Notes: generated by a model not told the origin, from the letters alone. Counted from the first letter of the stretch, positions 1 through 7,987 are shown. The stretch is 46,572 nucleotides of DNA from an uncultured Pelagibacteraceae bacterium (GCA_905618885.1 CAJQTC010000013.1:1-46572), one strand, 5' to 3'. Program-made: numbers and translations.

Positions 1-150
1 GATTGATATAGGTACTAGCATATTTAAAATATCTAAGAAATTATATCCCATCAAAAAAAAAATAGGTGTTCCAAAAATAAGCAACCCTAAACCAAAAATT
101 GATTGAAAAAAAATTAGAGTAGATATTATTACGAATTCAAAAAAAAACAT
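1..150 (-). CDS. TSUP-type (TauE/SafE) membrane exporter, N-terminal fragment cut by window edge
   Basis: Reading the minus strand from an ATG at 150 gives 50 codons open to the window edge, starting MFFFEFVIISTLIFFQSIFG. The segment is very hydrophobic and contains a QSxFGxGxLxFGTP-like pattern followed by a second hydrophobic stretch. That resembles the first membrane helices of TauE/SafE (TSUP) permeases, which move sulfite, organosulfonates or other small anions. Only the N-terminus is visible, so substrate cannot be suggested. It starts 24 nt after the end of the SMP-30 gene on the same strand and is probably co-transcribed with it. Family call rests on a short motif and is moderate; the presence of a membrane protein is firmer. 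Confidence 0.55.
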   Translation of the reverse strand, partial: MFFFEFVIISTLIFFQSIFGLGLLIFGTPIFFLMGYNFLDILNMLVPISI

Positions 151-173
151 TTTATAAAAATTATTAAAAAAAT

Positions 174-1049
174 TTATTTATATTTGGTACCTTGAATACC
201 TAGGTCAGCCATATAAAAAGAAGTACTAGCTGTGATGAACAGCTTTTTTCCATCTATCCCACCAAAATCAAGATTAGATACTCGTTCTGGCATTTTTATA
301 TAACCAATTTGTTCTCCTGATTGTGCATAACATGCCACACCATCTCCACAGCTTGTCCAAAGATTGTGATCAGCGTCAAATCTAAAACCATCAAAGACAT
401 AATTAGAATCTGTTTTTGCAAATGTTATAGGTTTAGTGATTTTCAAGTTTTTATCTATATCGTATCTTCTAATATATTTTTTTTCTCCTGTGTTTGAAAT
501 AAATAACTTTGACTCGTCCGGTGATAGTGCGATACCATTTGGACGTTCCATGTCAGTTACAAAAGCTTCTAATAGTTTTGTTTTTAAATCAAATTTAAAA
601 ACATAACATCCTTCATACATCATCTTGCCTGGAAAGCCTTCTACGCGTTTAGGGTTAATAATTCCATATGGGGGGTCTGTAAAAAAAATTGTTCCATTAG
701 AATGAACGCACACATCGTTTGGTGAGTTTAATCTTTTGTTGTTATATTCATCTGCAATTAGAGTAATGACATTATTTTGATTCGTAGTGGTAACTCTTCT
801 TGCTCCATGTTCACAGGTTACGAGATTGCCTTCATTGTCAGTTGTGTTGCCATTAGAGAAATTTGAGGGCGACCTAAAAATTTCAACTTTTTTAAAATCA
901 AAACTTAACATTCTATTATTTGGGATATCACTCCAAATAACTTTGTTTAATTTTTTTAAATAACAGGGTCCTTCAGTCCAGATACTACCTGTGTGTACTT
1001 GTTTTAGGTTAAGATTTTTTGTGTATTCTTCAAATTTTTTTTTATTCAT
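174..1049 (-). CDS. SMP-30/gluconolactonase family protein (sugar lactonase-like)
   Basis: A 291-residue protein of the SMP-30/regucalcin/gluconolactonase beta-propeller family. Members hydrolyse sugar or aldarate lactones with one divalent metal. The expected metal and active-site positions are visible: Glu26 in WTEGP, Asn111-Asp112 in SPND, Asn171 in RPNG and Asp220 in the VFDGFR segment. Length matches the family and there is no obvious signal peptide, so it is probably cytoplasmic. It lies upstream of the truncated exporter with 23 nt between them. A uronate-dehydrogenase-like gene lies 2.9 kb away; those enzymes make aldarolactones, but a link is only speculative. No Shine-Dalgarno is seen before the ATG. 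Specific substrate is unknown. Confidence 0.85.
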   Translation of the reverse strand: MNKKKFEEYTKNLNLKQVHTGSIWTEGPCYLKKLNKVIWSDIPNNRMLSFDFKKVEIFRSPSNFSNGNTTDNEGNLVTCEHGARRVTTTNQNNVITLIADEYNNKRLNSPNDVCVHSNGTIFFTDPPYGIINPKRVEGFPGKMMYEGCYVFKFDLKTKLLEAFVTDMERPNGIALSPDESKLFISNTGEKKYIRRYDIDKNLKITKPITFAKTDSNYVFDGFRFDADHNLWTSCGDGVACYAQSGEQIGYIKMPERVSNLDFGGIDGKKLFITASTSFYMADLGIQGTKYK

Positions 1050-1175
1050 ACTAACGGGTTACTATCTGTCTCTTATTGTATAATCAATAATACTATCAAT
1101 ATCTTAGCCATATATTCCCCTTTTATTGACTGGGCAAATCATATCTAGAGTTATTACATAAAAATTTAAATTTTT

Positions 1176-1203
1176 TTGATAATATAATTTTTCACTATAT
1201 AAT
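1176..1203 (+). promoter_or_regulatory. Candidate sigma70 promoter of the deacetylase-like gene
   Basis: TTGATA at 1176-1181 and TATAAT at 1198-1203 are separated by 16 nt. The predicted start would fall around 1210, leaving about 10 nt before the ATG at 1221. No ribosome-binding site is present in that short leader. AT-rich DNA produces such matches by chance, so confidence is limited. Confidence 0.4.
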
Positions 1204-1220
1204 CTAAATTATAAGCTTAA

Positions 1221-1985
1221 ATGATTAATTCAATAAAAAATTTTTTAAACCAACGTACTGGATTGTTAATACGTATTGATGATGTGGCAGAAAATATGAA
1301 TTGGTCGTTGATGGATAAATGTGAAGCTTTATTCGATCAATATAATATTAAGCCTCTCTTAGGGGTAATTCCCCTCAATGCAGATAAGGCGCTTTATGCT
1401 TATGAAAAAAATAATAATTTTTGGAATAAAGTAAGGGAATGGCAAAAAAAAGGGTGGGAAATATCGATGCATGGCTTGTCTCATGTTTATGACATGGATA
1501 CGAATAAAAAAGATTATTTCAACTATGGAGGTAGGTCAGAATTTTTTGGTCATGACTACCAAATACAATTTTCTCGTATAAAAAAAGGTCTTGAAAAATT
1601 TAAAGAAGAAAAAATAAATATTAGATCTTTCTTTGCACCTAATCATACTTATGATAAAACTACATTTGTAGCTTTAAACGAGTTAGGTGTTAAACATGTT
1701 ATTGATGGTTATGGTTTAATTCCATATACTGAAAATAATATAAACTTTTTTCCTCAATTGTTTTATAAAGAAATTATGCTTCCTTTTGGTGCGCAGTCCA
1801 CACAAGTTCATTTAAATTATTGGGAGAAAGGTGACTACAATAATTTTAAAAATTTTATTTTAAAAAATAATAATAAAATAATTAATTTTGATAAATGTAT
1901 AGAAATGATTAATAATAATTTTCTGAGCAAAGTTATAAATTTTAGTACAGAAGTGGCTATAAAAGGTATAAGAATTTTTAGGTAA
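1221..1985 (+). CDS. Polysaccharide-deacetylase-like protein (DUF2334/NodB-type fold)
   Basis: A 254-residue protein with a motif set seen in the carbohydrate esterase 4/DUF2334 group: LIRIDDV near the N-terminus with the acidic pair Asp20-Asp21, and MHGLSH with His84 and His88 after a conserved-looking WEIS strand. In NodB-like enzymes the Asp and two His residues bind the metal that hydrolyses N-acetyl groups on glycans. A later segment FFAPNHTYD is also typical of these deacetylase-like folds. There is no signal peptide, so a cytoplasmic role on a lipid-linked or nucleotide sugar is more likely than wall remodelling. It converges exactly with rlmN: its TAA is immediately followed by the rlmN stop, without a terminator. 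Confidence 0.7.
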   Translation: MINSIKNFLNQRTGLLIRIDDVAENMNWSLMDKCEALFDQYNIKPLLGVIPLNADKALYAYEKNNNFWNKVREWQKKGWEISMHGLSHVYDMDTNKKDYFNYGGRSEFFGHDYQIQFSRIKKGLEKFKEEKINIRSFFAPNHTYDKTTFVALNELGVKHVIDGYGLIPYTENNINFFPQLFYKEIMLPFGAQSTQVHLNYWEKGDYNNFKNFILKNNNKIINFDKCIEMINNNFLSKVINFSTEVAIKGIRIFR

Positions 1986-3056
1986 TTAGTTATAATGTTT
2001 TTTTTTTTCACTTTCAGTCCTTAGTTGCCCACACGCACCTAAGATATCTTGACCTCTCGATCTTCTAATAGTCGCAACATATCCAGCATCCTGAATAACC
2101 TTACCAAATTTTTCTATCTCGTTTCTTTTAGTTGGTAGATATTGAACACCGGGCCAAGGATTAAATTCTATAAGATTAACTTTGCAAGGAAATTGGGCCA
2201 TAAGCTTTACGAGTTGCTTTGCGCATTCAATATTATCGTTGATGTCTCTAAGCATAACATACTCTAAAGTTATTTTTTCTTTAACAATAGAACTATAATA
2301 TTTACACTGCTCTATAAGATCTATAATTTTAAATTTTTTATTAATAGGCATAATCATTTCTCTGATTTCATCAGTTGGGGCATGTAATGATAGAGCTAGA
2401 TAAGTACCTATTTCTTTTGCAGCTGCAGGAATTTTATTAGCGATGCCTGCTGTGGATACAGTTATTTTTTTTGCCCCGTAATTTAGTCCTTCTTTATCTT
2501 TTAATATTTCGACCGCAGTTTTTACATTATCATAATTGTAAAAAGGTTCGCCCATTCCCATTAAAACGATATTAGTTATTTTTTTTTGTTCATCCCAATC
2601 ATTAAGTTGTTCTTTTGCAATCATAACCTGATTTACAATTTCTGCGAAACTTAAATTTTTTACTAAACGCTGAGTTCCTGTGTGGCAAAATCTGCAATTT
2701 AAAGTACAGCCCACCTGTGAGGATATGCAAAGTGTAGCTCTAGTTTTTTCTGGAATATAAACACATTCTACTTCATTACCGTCAAAAAGTTTAATTAACC
2801 ATTTTATAGTTCCGTCAGTTGAAGTTTGAGTTTTTGTAATCTTTGGTCTTTGCAAGCTAATTAGGTCTTTAAGTTTTTTTCTAAGTTCTAATGGAAATGT
2901 GGTTAAACTGTTAATCTCAAATGAACCTTTTTTATAAACAGATTGCCAAATCTGCTTACTACGCATAGAAACTTTTTTTTCTTCAATTTTTAAATCTTTA
3001 TTTAAAAAAAGTTTCAAACTTTCGAGGTTAAAATCAAAAAAATTTTTTTCACTCAT
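1986..3056 (-). CDS. rlmN: Dual-specificity rRNA/tRNA adenine C2-methyltransferase RlmN
   Basis: A radical SAM methyltransferase that makes 2-methyladenosine at 23S rRNA A2503 and, in many bacteria, tRNA A37. From the ATG at 3056 the protein has 356 residues. The [4Fe-4S] motif CTLNCRFC gives Cys117, Cys121 and Cys124. Cys110 in LCISSQVGC and Cys342 near the C-terminus correspond to the catalytic pair that forms the methyl-carrying intermediate. GEPFYNYDNV and SLHAPTDEIR are family signatures. A GTG two codons upstream is also possible, but GGAG lies 5 nt before the ATG, which favours 3056. Stand-alone housekeeping gene, divergent from the YczE-like gene. Confidence 0.96.
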   Translation of the reverse strand: MSEKNFFDFNLESLKLFLNKDLKIEEKKVSMRSKQIWQSVYKKGSFEINSLTTFPLELRKKLKDLISLQRPKITKTQTSTDGTIKWLIKLFDGNEVECVYIPEKTRATLCISSQVGCTLNCRFCHTGTQRLVKNLSFAEIVNQVMIAKEQLNDWDEQKKITNIVLMGMGEPFYNYDNVKTAVEILKDKEGLNYGAKKITVSTAGIANKIPAAAKEIGTYLALSLHAPTDEIREMIMPINKKFKIIDLIEQCKYYSSIVKEKITLEYVMLRDINDNIECAKQLVKLMAQFPCKVNLIEFNPWPGVQYLPTKRNEIEKFGKVIQDAGYVATIRRSRGQDILGACGQLRTESEKKKHYN

Positions 3057-3105
3057 ATACACTCCGAATATAGAATAATATGTCGATTGTGTATACTTTG
3101 TACAT

Positions 3106-3768
3106 TTGATAGATAAACCAATGTTTCTTCACGTTAAAAATATCCCTAAACTGTCTTGGAGTTCTGATTCACCAGTCAACTTCAAACCTTCTTTAAAAAC
3201 TTTATTTTATCTTTGTTTGGGCCTAATTTTCTTTGGTTTTGGTGAGGGGCTATTAATTGTTTCTAGCATTGGTGCTTCACCCTGGAATGTTCTTCATCAG
3301 GGAGTAGCTGTGAGTCTTGGTTTATCTATTGGAACTATTGCTTTTCTAGTTAGCTTTCTAGTTTTATTACTTTGGCATTTTTTAGATCAAAAAATAGGCA
3401 TGGGTACAGTTATTAATTTTATAATTATTGCCGTTATGATTGATCTAACAATTTACTGCGTTGACAAACCAAACGATTTTTTTTTTCAACTCTTTATGAT
3501 TTTCGCTGGCATTTTATTAGTTGGTTTTGGTACAACTATGTATCTGATAGCTAACTTAGGAGCTGGGCCAAGAGATGGTTTGATGACGGGATTACAAAAA
3601 AAAACTAGTTTACCAATAGCTTTGGTAAGAACCTCAATTGAAATAATTGTAGTTTTCCTTGGATGGTTCTTAGGGGGAATAGTAGGTATCGGAACTTTAT
3701 TTTATGCCCTAGGAATAGGCCCTGCTATTGCAATATTTTTATATCTATTCTCAAAAAACCTAAAATAA
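3106..3768 (+). CDS. YczE/YitT-like integral membrane protein
   Basis: A 220-residue membrane protein with about five hydrophobic segments. Two internally similar stretches, GLLIVSSIGASPWNVLHQGV and MYLIANLGAGPRDGL, form the repeated G-x-G-A-x-P-x-D/N-x-L pattern typical of the YczE/YyaS/YitT group of bacterial membrane proteins. The biochemical function of this group is not established. The predicted start is TTG at 3106; an ATG at 3121 is a reasonable alternative because neither has a ribosome-binding site. The gene is divergent from rlmN with under 50 nt between them and is followed by a hairpin at 3863-3906 that may terminate it. Confidence 0.75.
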   Translation: MIDKPMFLHVKNIPKLSWSSDSPVNFKPSLKTLFYLCLGLIFFGFGEGLLIVSSIGASPWNVLHQGVAVSLGLSIGTIAFLVSFLVLLLWHFLDQKIGMGTVINFIIIAVMIDLTIYCVDKPNDFFFQLFMIFAGILLVGFGTTMYLIANLGAGPRDGLMTGLQKKTSLPIALVRTSIEIIVVFLGWFLGGIVGIGTLFYALGIGPAIAIFLYLFSKNLK

Positions 3769-3862
3769 TCACATTAGTGATTTATTTAGCCCTTAATGTC
3801 TGGACTAATTTTAACTGCTTTGTTAAATTTAATCAACTTTAGATTAAATAACTAACCAACAT

Positions 3863-3906
3863 AAAAAAACCTCTGGAAGTCATCCTAATATCTTCGTGGT
3901 TTTTTT
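3863..3906 (+). terminator. Two-part hairpin with T-rich 3' arm (terminator or leader structure)
   Basis: AAAAAAACC at 3863-3871 pairs perfectly with GGTTTTTTT at 3898-3906. Inside, GAAG at 3876-3879 pairs with CTTC at 3892-3895. The 3' arm is itself the T-run, as in intrinsic terminators. It lies 95 nt after the YczE-like gene and ends 4 nt before the AGGA ribosome-binding site of the next gene, so it could also act as a leader hairpin for that gene. Confidence 0.5.
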
Positions 3907-3920
3907 AAAAAGGACTAAAT

Positions 3921-4730
3921 ATGGAAGAACAAAAATTACGAGATAAAAGAATACTAGCTAAATTAAACCTAAATAAGCTTCCTTTCGAATTGAAAGATAA
4001 TACTTTTAAATCTTTTGGTACGGATTTAAAAAAAAAAAAAATAGATAAAAAAAAAAAATTTGTTTTAACTAATCTTAAAAATATTAAAGCAGTGATAAAA
4101 ATGACCAAAGGTATTCATGCTATCGTTCATTTTGGTGCTATACCCATAGAAGATACTCAATCTAATATTTTACAAAACAATATTATTGGTACTTACAACC
4201 TCTTTGAGGCAGCAAGAATCAATAAAGTAAAAAGAATAATTTTTGCAAGTTCAAACCATGCTATTGGTTTTCACAGAAGAACTACAAGACTAAACCATTC
4301 TTCAACTCAAAGACCAGATAGTCATTATGGTTTAAGTAAAGCTTTTGGCGAAGATTTATCACGCTTCTATGCAGATAAATTTAATATTAAATCTATGTGT
4401 ATTAGAATCGGTTCATGCTTGAGGGTACCAGAAGATAGAAGACACTTATCAACTTGGATTAGTTATGATGATTTGACTCAACTCGTAGATATTGGAATTA
4501 AACATGAATCTATCCATCATGAAGTTGTTTATGGAGCTTCTAAAAATAAAAAATCTTGGTGGAACAATTCAAAAGCTTATCAACTTGGCTATAAACCCAA
4601 AGATAGTGCTGATCGATTTAAAATTCATTTGTTAAGTAAAAATGAACATAAAGATAAAATGGCTCTACTTTTTCAGGGAGGTGTTTTTACATCGGCAAAC
4701 TTCACTGGTAAAATTAAAAATATTAAATAA
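3921..4730 (+). CDS. Uronate-dehydrogenase-like extended SDR lacking the glycine-rich nucleotide motif
   Basis: A 269-residue protein. From about residue 65 it closely fits uronate dehydrogenase-type SDRs: HAIVHFGA, NIIGTYNLFEAAR, FASSNHAIGF with Ser111, RPDSHYGLSKAFGEDL with catalytic Tyr136 and Lys140, SMCIRIGS, STWISYDDL and KSWWNNSKA. These enzymes oxidise galacturonate or glucuronate with NAD to aldarolactones. The N-terminal 60 residues do not show the expected TGxxGxxG loop; where it should be, the protein reads RILAKLNLNKL, then a lysine-rich stretch coded by A-runs of 14 and 12 bases at 4028-4041 and 4047-4058. Other frames do not restore the motif. Translation appears intended: AGGA lies 6 nt before the ATG. 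It may be a decayed or repurposed enzyme. Confidence 0.75.
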   Translation: MEEQKLRDKRILAKLNLNKLPFELKDNTFKSFGTDLKKKKIDKKKKFVLTNLKNIKAVIKMTKGIHAIVHFGAIPIEDTQSNILQNNIIGTYNLFEAARINKVKRIIFASSNHAIGFHRRTTRLNHSSTQRPDSHYGLSKAFGEDLSRFYADKFNIKSMCIRIGSCLRVPEDRRHLSTWISYDDLTQLVDIGIKHESIHHEVVYGASKNKKSWWNNSKAYQLGYKPKDSADRFKIHLLSKNEHKDKMALLFQGGVFTSANFTGKIKNIK

Positions 4731-4755
4731 AATTAATTTAATAGATATAGCAAAA

Positions 4756-5721
4756 ATGTTCTTCAAAAAACTTTTACAAGAAATTAAAGAAGTAACAATA
4801 CCTTTGTATAAAATTTTAATTCCTTTTGTTTTTATTATTAAGTTATTAGAGATCACTGGCATAGTAGGTTTTATTGCCAAAACATTATCACCTTTGATGA
4901 GTTTAATTGGTTTACCTGCCGAATTAGGTATTATCTGGGTAACAGCTATAGTGGTTAATATTTACGCGGCTTTAATTTTGTTCATAAATCTTCTTCCATA
5001 TCTTGATGTCAGCATAGCTCAAATAACAGTCTTAACAGTAGCTATGCTGCTCTGTCATAATCTTTTAATCGAGTCAGCTATATCAAAATCAGCGGGTGTT
5101 TCTTTTTTTTTTACTTCTTTTTATAGATTTATTTCAGCTTTTTTTGTTTGTTTAATTTTAAATTTTATTTATAGCAAATTGAATTATTTAAACGAACCGT
5201 TTACTACGTCTTTTATAGTAGAGTTGCCAGAGACAGGTTTTTTAGCTTGGATAAAAGATCAAACATTATATTTATTTTATATTTTTGTAATTGTAGTAGT
5301 GCTTGTGACCATATTAGAAATTCTTAAAGTAATAGGTGTAGAAAGTTTTTTGAAAAAAATATTAGTCCCTCCTTTAAAATTTTTTGGTATTAGTGAGTCA
5401 GCGATGAATATTATAATTGTAGGTATGACTATTGGGCTGCAGTTTGGAGGTGGTATTCTAATCAAAGAAGTGAATTCTGGTAAGATAGATAAACAAAGTG
5501 TTTTTCTTTCTGTTATGTTAATTAATCTTATCCATGCCATCATTGAAGACACACTTTTAATGCTTGCCGTTGGCGGGCATTTTTCAGGAGTAATTTTTGC
5601 AAGAATTTTTTTCGGCTTACTAATTTCTCTATTAATGCTAAAATTATATATAAATTTTAATTTATTTTTTGAAAAGTATATATTTAATAAAAAATTAAAT
5701 CAGCTACCTGATTTCAAGTGA
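4756..5721 (+). CDS. Nucleoside-recognition/gate-domain membrane protein (spore maturation SpmA/YjiH-like)
   Basis: A hydrophobic protein of 321 residues from the ATG at 4756. It has about eight membrane segments arranged as two repeats, with the pattern IIVGMTIGLQFGGGILIKEV in the second half and ENINA-like helices in the first half. This matches the nucleoside-recognition (Gate) domain found in nucleoside transporters and in SpmA/SpmB/YjiH-like proteins. Substrate is unknown. The open frame continues upstream to 4642, but that part overlaps the end of the SDR gene and reads as its frame-shifted copy, so I chose the internal ATG, 25 nt after the SDR stop. The two genes are probably one transcript. 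Confidence 0.7.
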   Translation: MFFKKLLQEIKEVTIPLYKILIPFVFIIKLLEITGIVGFIAKTLSPLMSLIGLPAELGIIWVTAIVVNIYAALILFINLLPYLDVSIAQITVLTVAMLLCHNLLIESAISKSAGVSFFFTSFYRFISAFFVCLILNFIYSKLNYLNEPFTTSFIVELPETGFLAWIKDQTLYLFYIFVIVVVLVTILEILKVIGVESFLKKILVPPLKFFGISESAMNIIIVGMTIGLQFGGGILIKEVNSGKIDKQSVFLSVMLINLIHAIIEDTLLMLAVGGHFSGVIFARIFFGLLISLLMLKLYINFNLFFEKYIFNKKLNQLPDFK

Positions 5722-5729
5722 AGTTGAAA

Positions 5730-6011
5730 TTATTTTTCATCCTTATCTTCTTCACCATTAAAGTCTAGATCTTCATCATCATCATCTAAATTATCTTCAT
5801 CTTCGTCAACAAAGTCGTCATCTTCATTAGAATTATGCAGTTCTGCAAATTCAACTTTTTCTTTTTTAATCCATTTTTCAGCCGATTGTGGAATTTCTTC
5901 TTCTTCTTCCCAGGCCTCAATATCTGAGATTTCTAAATCTAATGCTTCAGCAGCTGAATCTAGATCTAATTCAAGTTCTTCTAGGGCTTCTAAAAATTCT
6001 TTGTATATCAT
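5730..6011 (-). CDS. Small, extremely acidic protein with an HTH-like N-terminus
   Basis: A 93-residue protein. Residues 1-48 resemble a Cro/XRE-type helix-turn-helix (a helix, then SAAEALDLEISDIEAWEEEE, where a normal HTH would read AAxxLGVSxxTVxxWE), but nearly every exposed position is acidic. Residues 60-93 are an almost continuous Asp/Glu tail. No known function is recognised. The charge makes ordinary DNA binding unlikely; binding to a basic partner or acting as a DNA mimic is a possibility, not a conclusion. It is convergent with the gate-domain gene with only 8 nt between the stops and has no ribosome-binding site before the ATG. Confidence 0.7.
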   Translation of the reverse strand: MIYKEFLEALEELELDLDSAAEALDLEISDIEAWEEEEEIPQSAEKWIKKEKVEFAELHNSNEDDDFVDEDEDNLDDDDEDLDFNGEEDKDEK

Positions 6012-6169
6012 TTAACTTTTTAATTAATTTATTAACTGCCATGTACACTAATTTATTAATTATTAAAAGCACACTTAAAATTCATATAAACTGTGTAAAA
6101 ATTAGTCAGTTTATATTGAGTGTCTTGTTTTTATCTTTTAATTTACTTGTTACTAAGACTTGTTAGTCG

Positions 6170-6250
6170 TTAAAGAATATATTTATCAGTAAGATAAATA
6201 AGCAATCCAATAGCTATTCCAGTTAATAAATAAAAATAGATTTCTTTCAT
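6170..6250 (-). CDS. Possible 26-residue single-span membrane peptide
   Basis: A short frame from ATG at 6250 to TAA at 6170 encodes a peptide that starts MKEIYFYLLTGIAIGLL and ends TDKYIL. It has a basic/acidic start, one hydrophobic helix of about 17 residues and a charged tail, the usual layout of small bacterial membrane proteins. It begins 21 nt after the stop of the SDR gene on the same strand, so it could be its second cistron. No ribosome-binding site is visible, and such frames are common in AT-rich DNA, so it may be spurious. Confidence 0.35.
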   Translation of the reverse strand: MKEIYFYLLTGIAIGLLIYLTDKYIL

Positions 6251-6271
6251 TGAATATAAATATTTTAATTT

Positions 6272-7018
6272 TTAGTATGTAGCTCTACCACCACTTAAGT
6301 CAAATACTGCTCCTGTTGTATAGGAATTTTCCTCACTAACTAGCCAACCTACAAGAGAAGCTAATTCTTCAACAAGTATAAATCTATTTCTTGGAATCTT
6401 AGACAACATATAATCAATATGTTCTTTTGTCATTTGATCAAAAATTCTAGTTTTTGCTGCTGCTGGGGTTACCGTATTTACTGCTATATTCTTATTTGCT
6501 AATTCTTTACCTAAGGACTTGGTCAAGCCAATCACTCCTGCTTTAGAAGTACTATAAGCTGAAGCATTAGGATTTCCTTCTTTTCCAGCAATCGATGAAA
6601 TATTTACAATTCGTCCGTAATTATTTTTAATCATGTGAGGAGTGATTGCTTTTAGACAATAAAAAACAGCATTAAGATTTAGTTCTAAAACTTTTCTCCA
6701 TTCATCAATTGGGTATTCCCAAACCGTAGTGTTTTTACCTGCAATACCTGCGTTATTTATAAAAATATCAATTTTTGTGTCTTTAGTTATCTTTTCTATT
6801 TCGGAATTTACTTGGTCAAAATTGGTGACATCAATATTTGTTGAAGACAATTTTGGATTATTTAATTTTTTTAACGCTAGCTCCGATGCTGTTTTGTCCA
6901 AATCCCAAATGATTACACTTGCTCCTGAATCTAAAAAACGTTTAGTCATAGCAAAACCGAAACCTTGTGCTCCACCAGTGACAATAGCTGTTCTATTACT
7001 TAAATTTAATTTGTTCAT
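6272..7018 (-). CDS. Short-chain dehydrogenase/reductase, FabG-like
   Basis: A classical 248-residue SDR with all hallmarks: TGGAQGFG cofactor loop at 14-21, NNAG at 88-91, Asn114, Ser142, and the catalytic Tyr155-x3-Lys159. Asp39 at the end of the second strand in IIWDLD suggests NAD rather than NADP. The C-terminal SGGRATY ending is typical of 3-oxoacyl-ACP reductase/glucose-dehydrogenase-like members, but sequence does not settle the substrate, which could be a sugar, polyol or short hydroxyacid. Single gene, divergent from the EamA permease; a very small frame follows it. Confidence 0.9.
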   Translation of the reverse strand: MNKLNLSNRTAIVTGGAQGFGFAMTKRFLDSGASVIIWDLDKTASELALKKLNNPKLSSTNIDVTNFDQVNSEIEKITKDTKIDIFINNAGIAGKNTTVWEYPIDEWRKVLELNLNAVFYCLKAITPHMIKNNYGRIVNISSIAGKEGNPNASAYSTSKAGVIGLTKSLGKELANKNIAVNTVTPAAAKTRIFDQMTKEHIDYMLSKIPRNRFILVEELASLVGWLVSEENSYTTGAVFDLSGGRATY

Positions 7019-7120
7019 AGGTATAATTTATTAAATTAAAAAAACTATAATTACAATAAATTATTAACTAAGCACTACTTAACTTATAATCTTAGATCGT
7101 GTATGAATATTTAAAATTTT

Positions 7121-7963
7121 ATGGATACAATAGTTTTTATTACAGTTCTATTTTCTGCCGTTCTTCATGCTATTTGGAATAGTATGGCCAGTAAATATAA
7201 AAATAAAAATGTATCTATACCCGCAATTGTTTACGGACATGTTCCAGCCTGTATTATTGCTGTAATTTTTTTACCATCACCAAGTATTGAAAGTTTTCCA
7301 TACATTATTCTTAGTGCTTTAATTCATCAAGGATACCAAAATTTTCTTTTAACAGCTTATCAGACTGGAAAATTTACAACTGTTTATCCTATAGCACGCG
7401 GATTTGGCCCGTTAGTAGCGACCATAATTTCAATTGTTTTTTTAGGTGTTTATCTAAAAGTATTAACTATTTTATCTATTCTGCTTATTTCAGCAGGAGT
7501 AATTTTAATTGGTATTTTTAGCAAGTCTGTTATCAAAAATAACAAAATACTTTATACTTCATTAGCTGCTGGAGTTTTTATTGGAATTTATTCTGTCGTA
7601 GATGGTTATGGAGCAAGATTAAGCGGATCTGCTATTAGTTATATGAGTTGGGTATTTATTTTTAGCGCTTTATTTTTTCCTGTTGTTTTACATTTTAGAA
7701 AACAAAAAAATATTTTAAAAAAAACTTTGACTGAAGGAAAAGTTGTCTTTTGGGTTGGTGGAAGCTTTTCCTATGTTGCTTATGTGATTACTGTGTGGGC
7801 TTTTACAAAAGCACCTATTCCTATGGTAAGCGCTTTAAGAGAATCTAGTATTATCTTTGCCATATTCATTGGCTACTTTTACTTAAAAGATAAAATAAGT
7901 TTTTATAAGATAATTTCAATTTTATTAATTTTTCTTGGTGTAATAGGTTTGAAAGTATTTTAA
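7121..7963 (+). CDS. EamA/DMT-superfamily permease
   Basis: A 280-residue membrane protein with ten predicted helices in two EamA halves. The first half ends with the typical YPIARGFGPLVATIISIVFLG motif and the second with PMVSALRESSIIFAIFIGYFYLKDK, both standard for drug/metabolite transporters. Members export or import amino acids, nucleosides and other metabolites; the substrate here cannot be deduced. TATAAT at 7085-7090 is a possible -10 site, giving a leader of about 24 nt. A short GC-containing hairpin follows the stop. Confidence 0.85.
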   Translation: MDTIVFITVLFSAVLHAIWNSMASKYKNKNVSIPAIVYGHVPACIIAVIFLPSPSIESFPYIILSALIHQGYQNFLLTAYQTGKFTTVYPIARGFGPLVATIISIVFLGVYLKVLTILSILLISAGVILIGIFSKSVIKNNKILYTSLAAGVFIGIYSVVDGYGARLSGSAISYMSWVFIFSALFFPVVLHFRKQKNILKKTLTEGKVVFWVGGSFSYVAYVITVWAFTKAPIPMVSALRESSIIFAIFIGYFYLKDKISFYKIISILLIFLGVIGLKVF

Positions 7964-7967
7964 AAGA

Positions 7968-7987
7968 AGGGAACTTGAAAATTCCCT
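7968..7987 (+). terminator. Short hairpin after the EamA gene, possible terminator
   Basis: AGGGAA at 7968-7973 pairs with TTCCCT at 7982-7987 around an 8-nt loop. It lies 5 nt after the EamA stop and 20 nt before the end of the convergent small gene. There is no proper T-run on either side, so termination is plausible but weak. Confidence 0.4.

Noticed and set aside
3905-4108. Antisense frame opposite the SDR N-terminus
   Set aside because: A hydrophobic/Phe-Lys-rich frame produced by the A-runs; it has no start signal and reads as a shadow of the real gene.
4642-4755. Longer N-terminus for the gate-domain protein
   Set aside because: This stretch overlaps the coding end of the SDR gene in another frame and has no similarity to the family; the ATG at 4756 gives a normal protein.
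5888-6166. Plus-strand frame over the acidic gene
   Set aside because: Leucine-rich frame created by reading the Glu/Asp codons of the acidic protein on the other strand.
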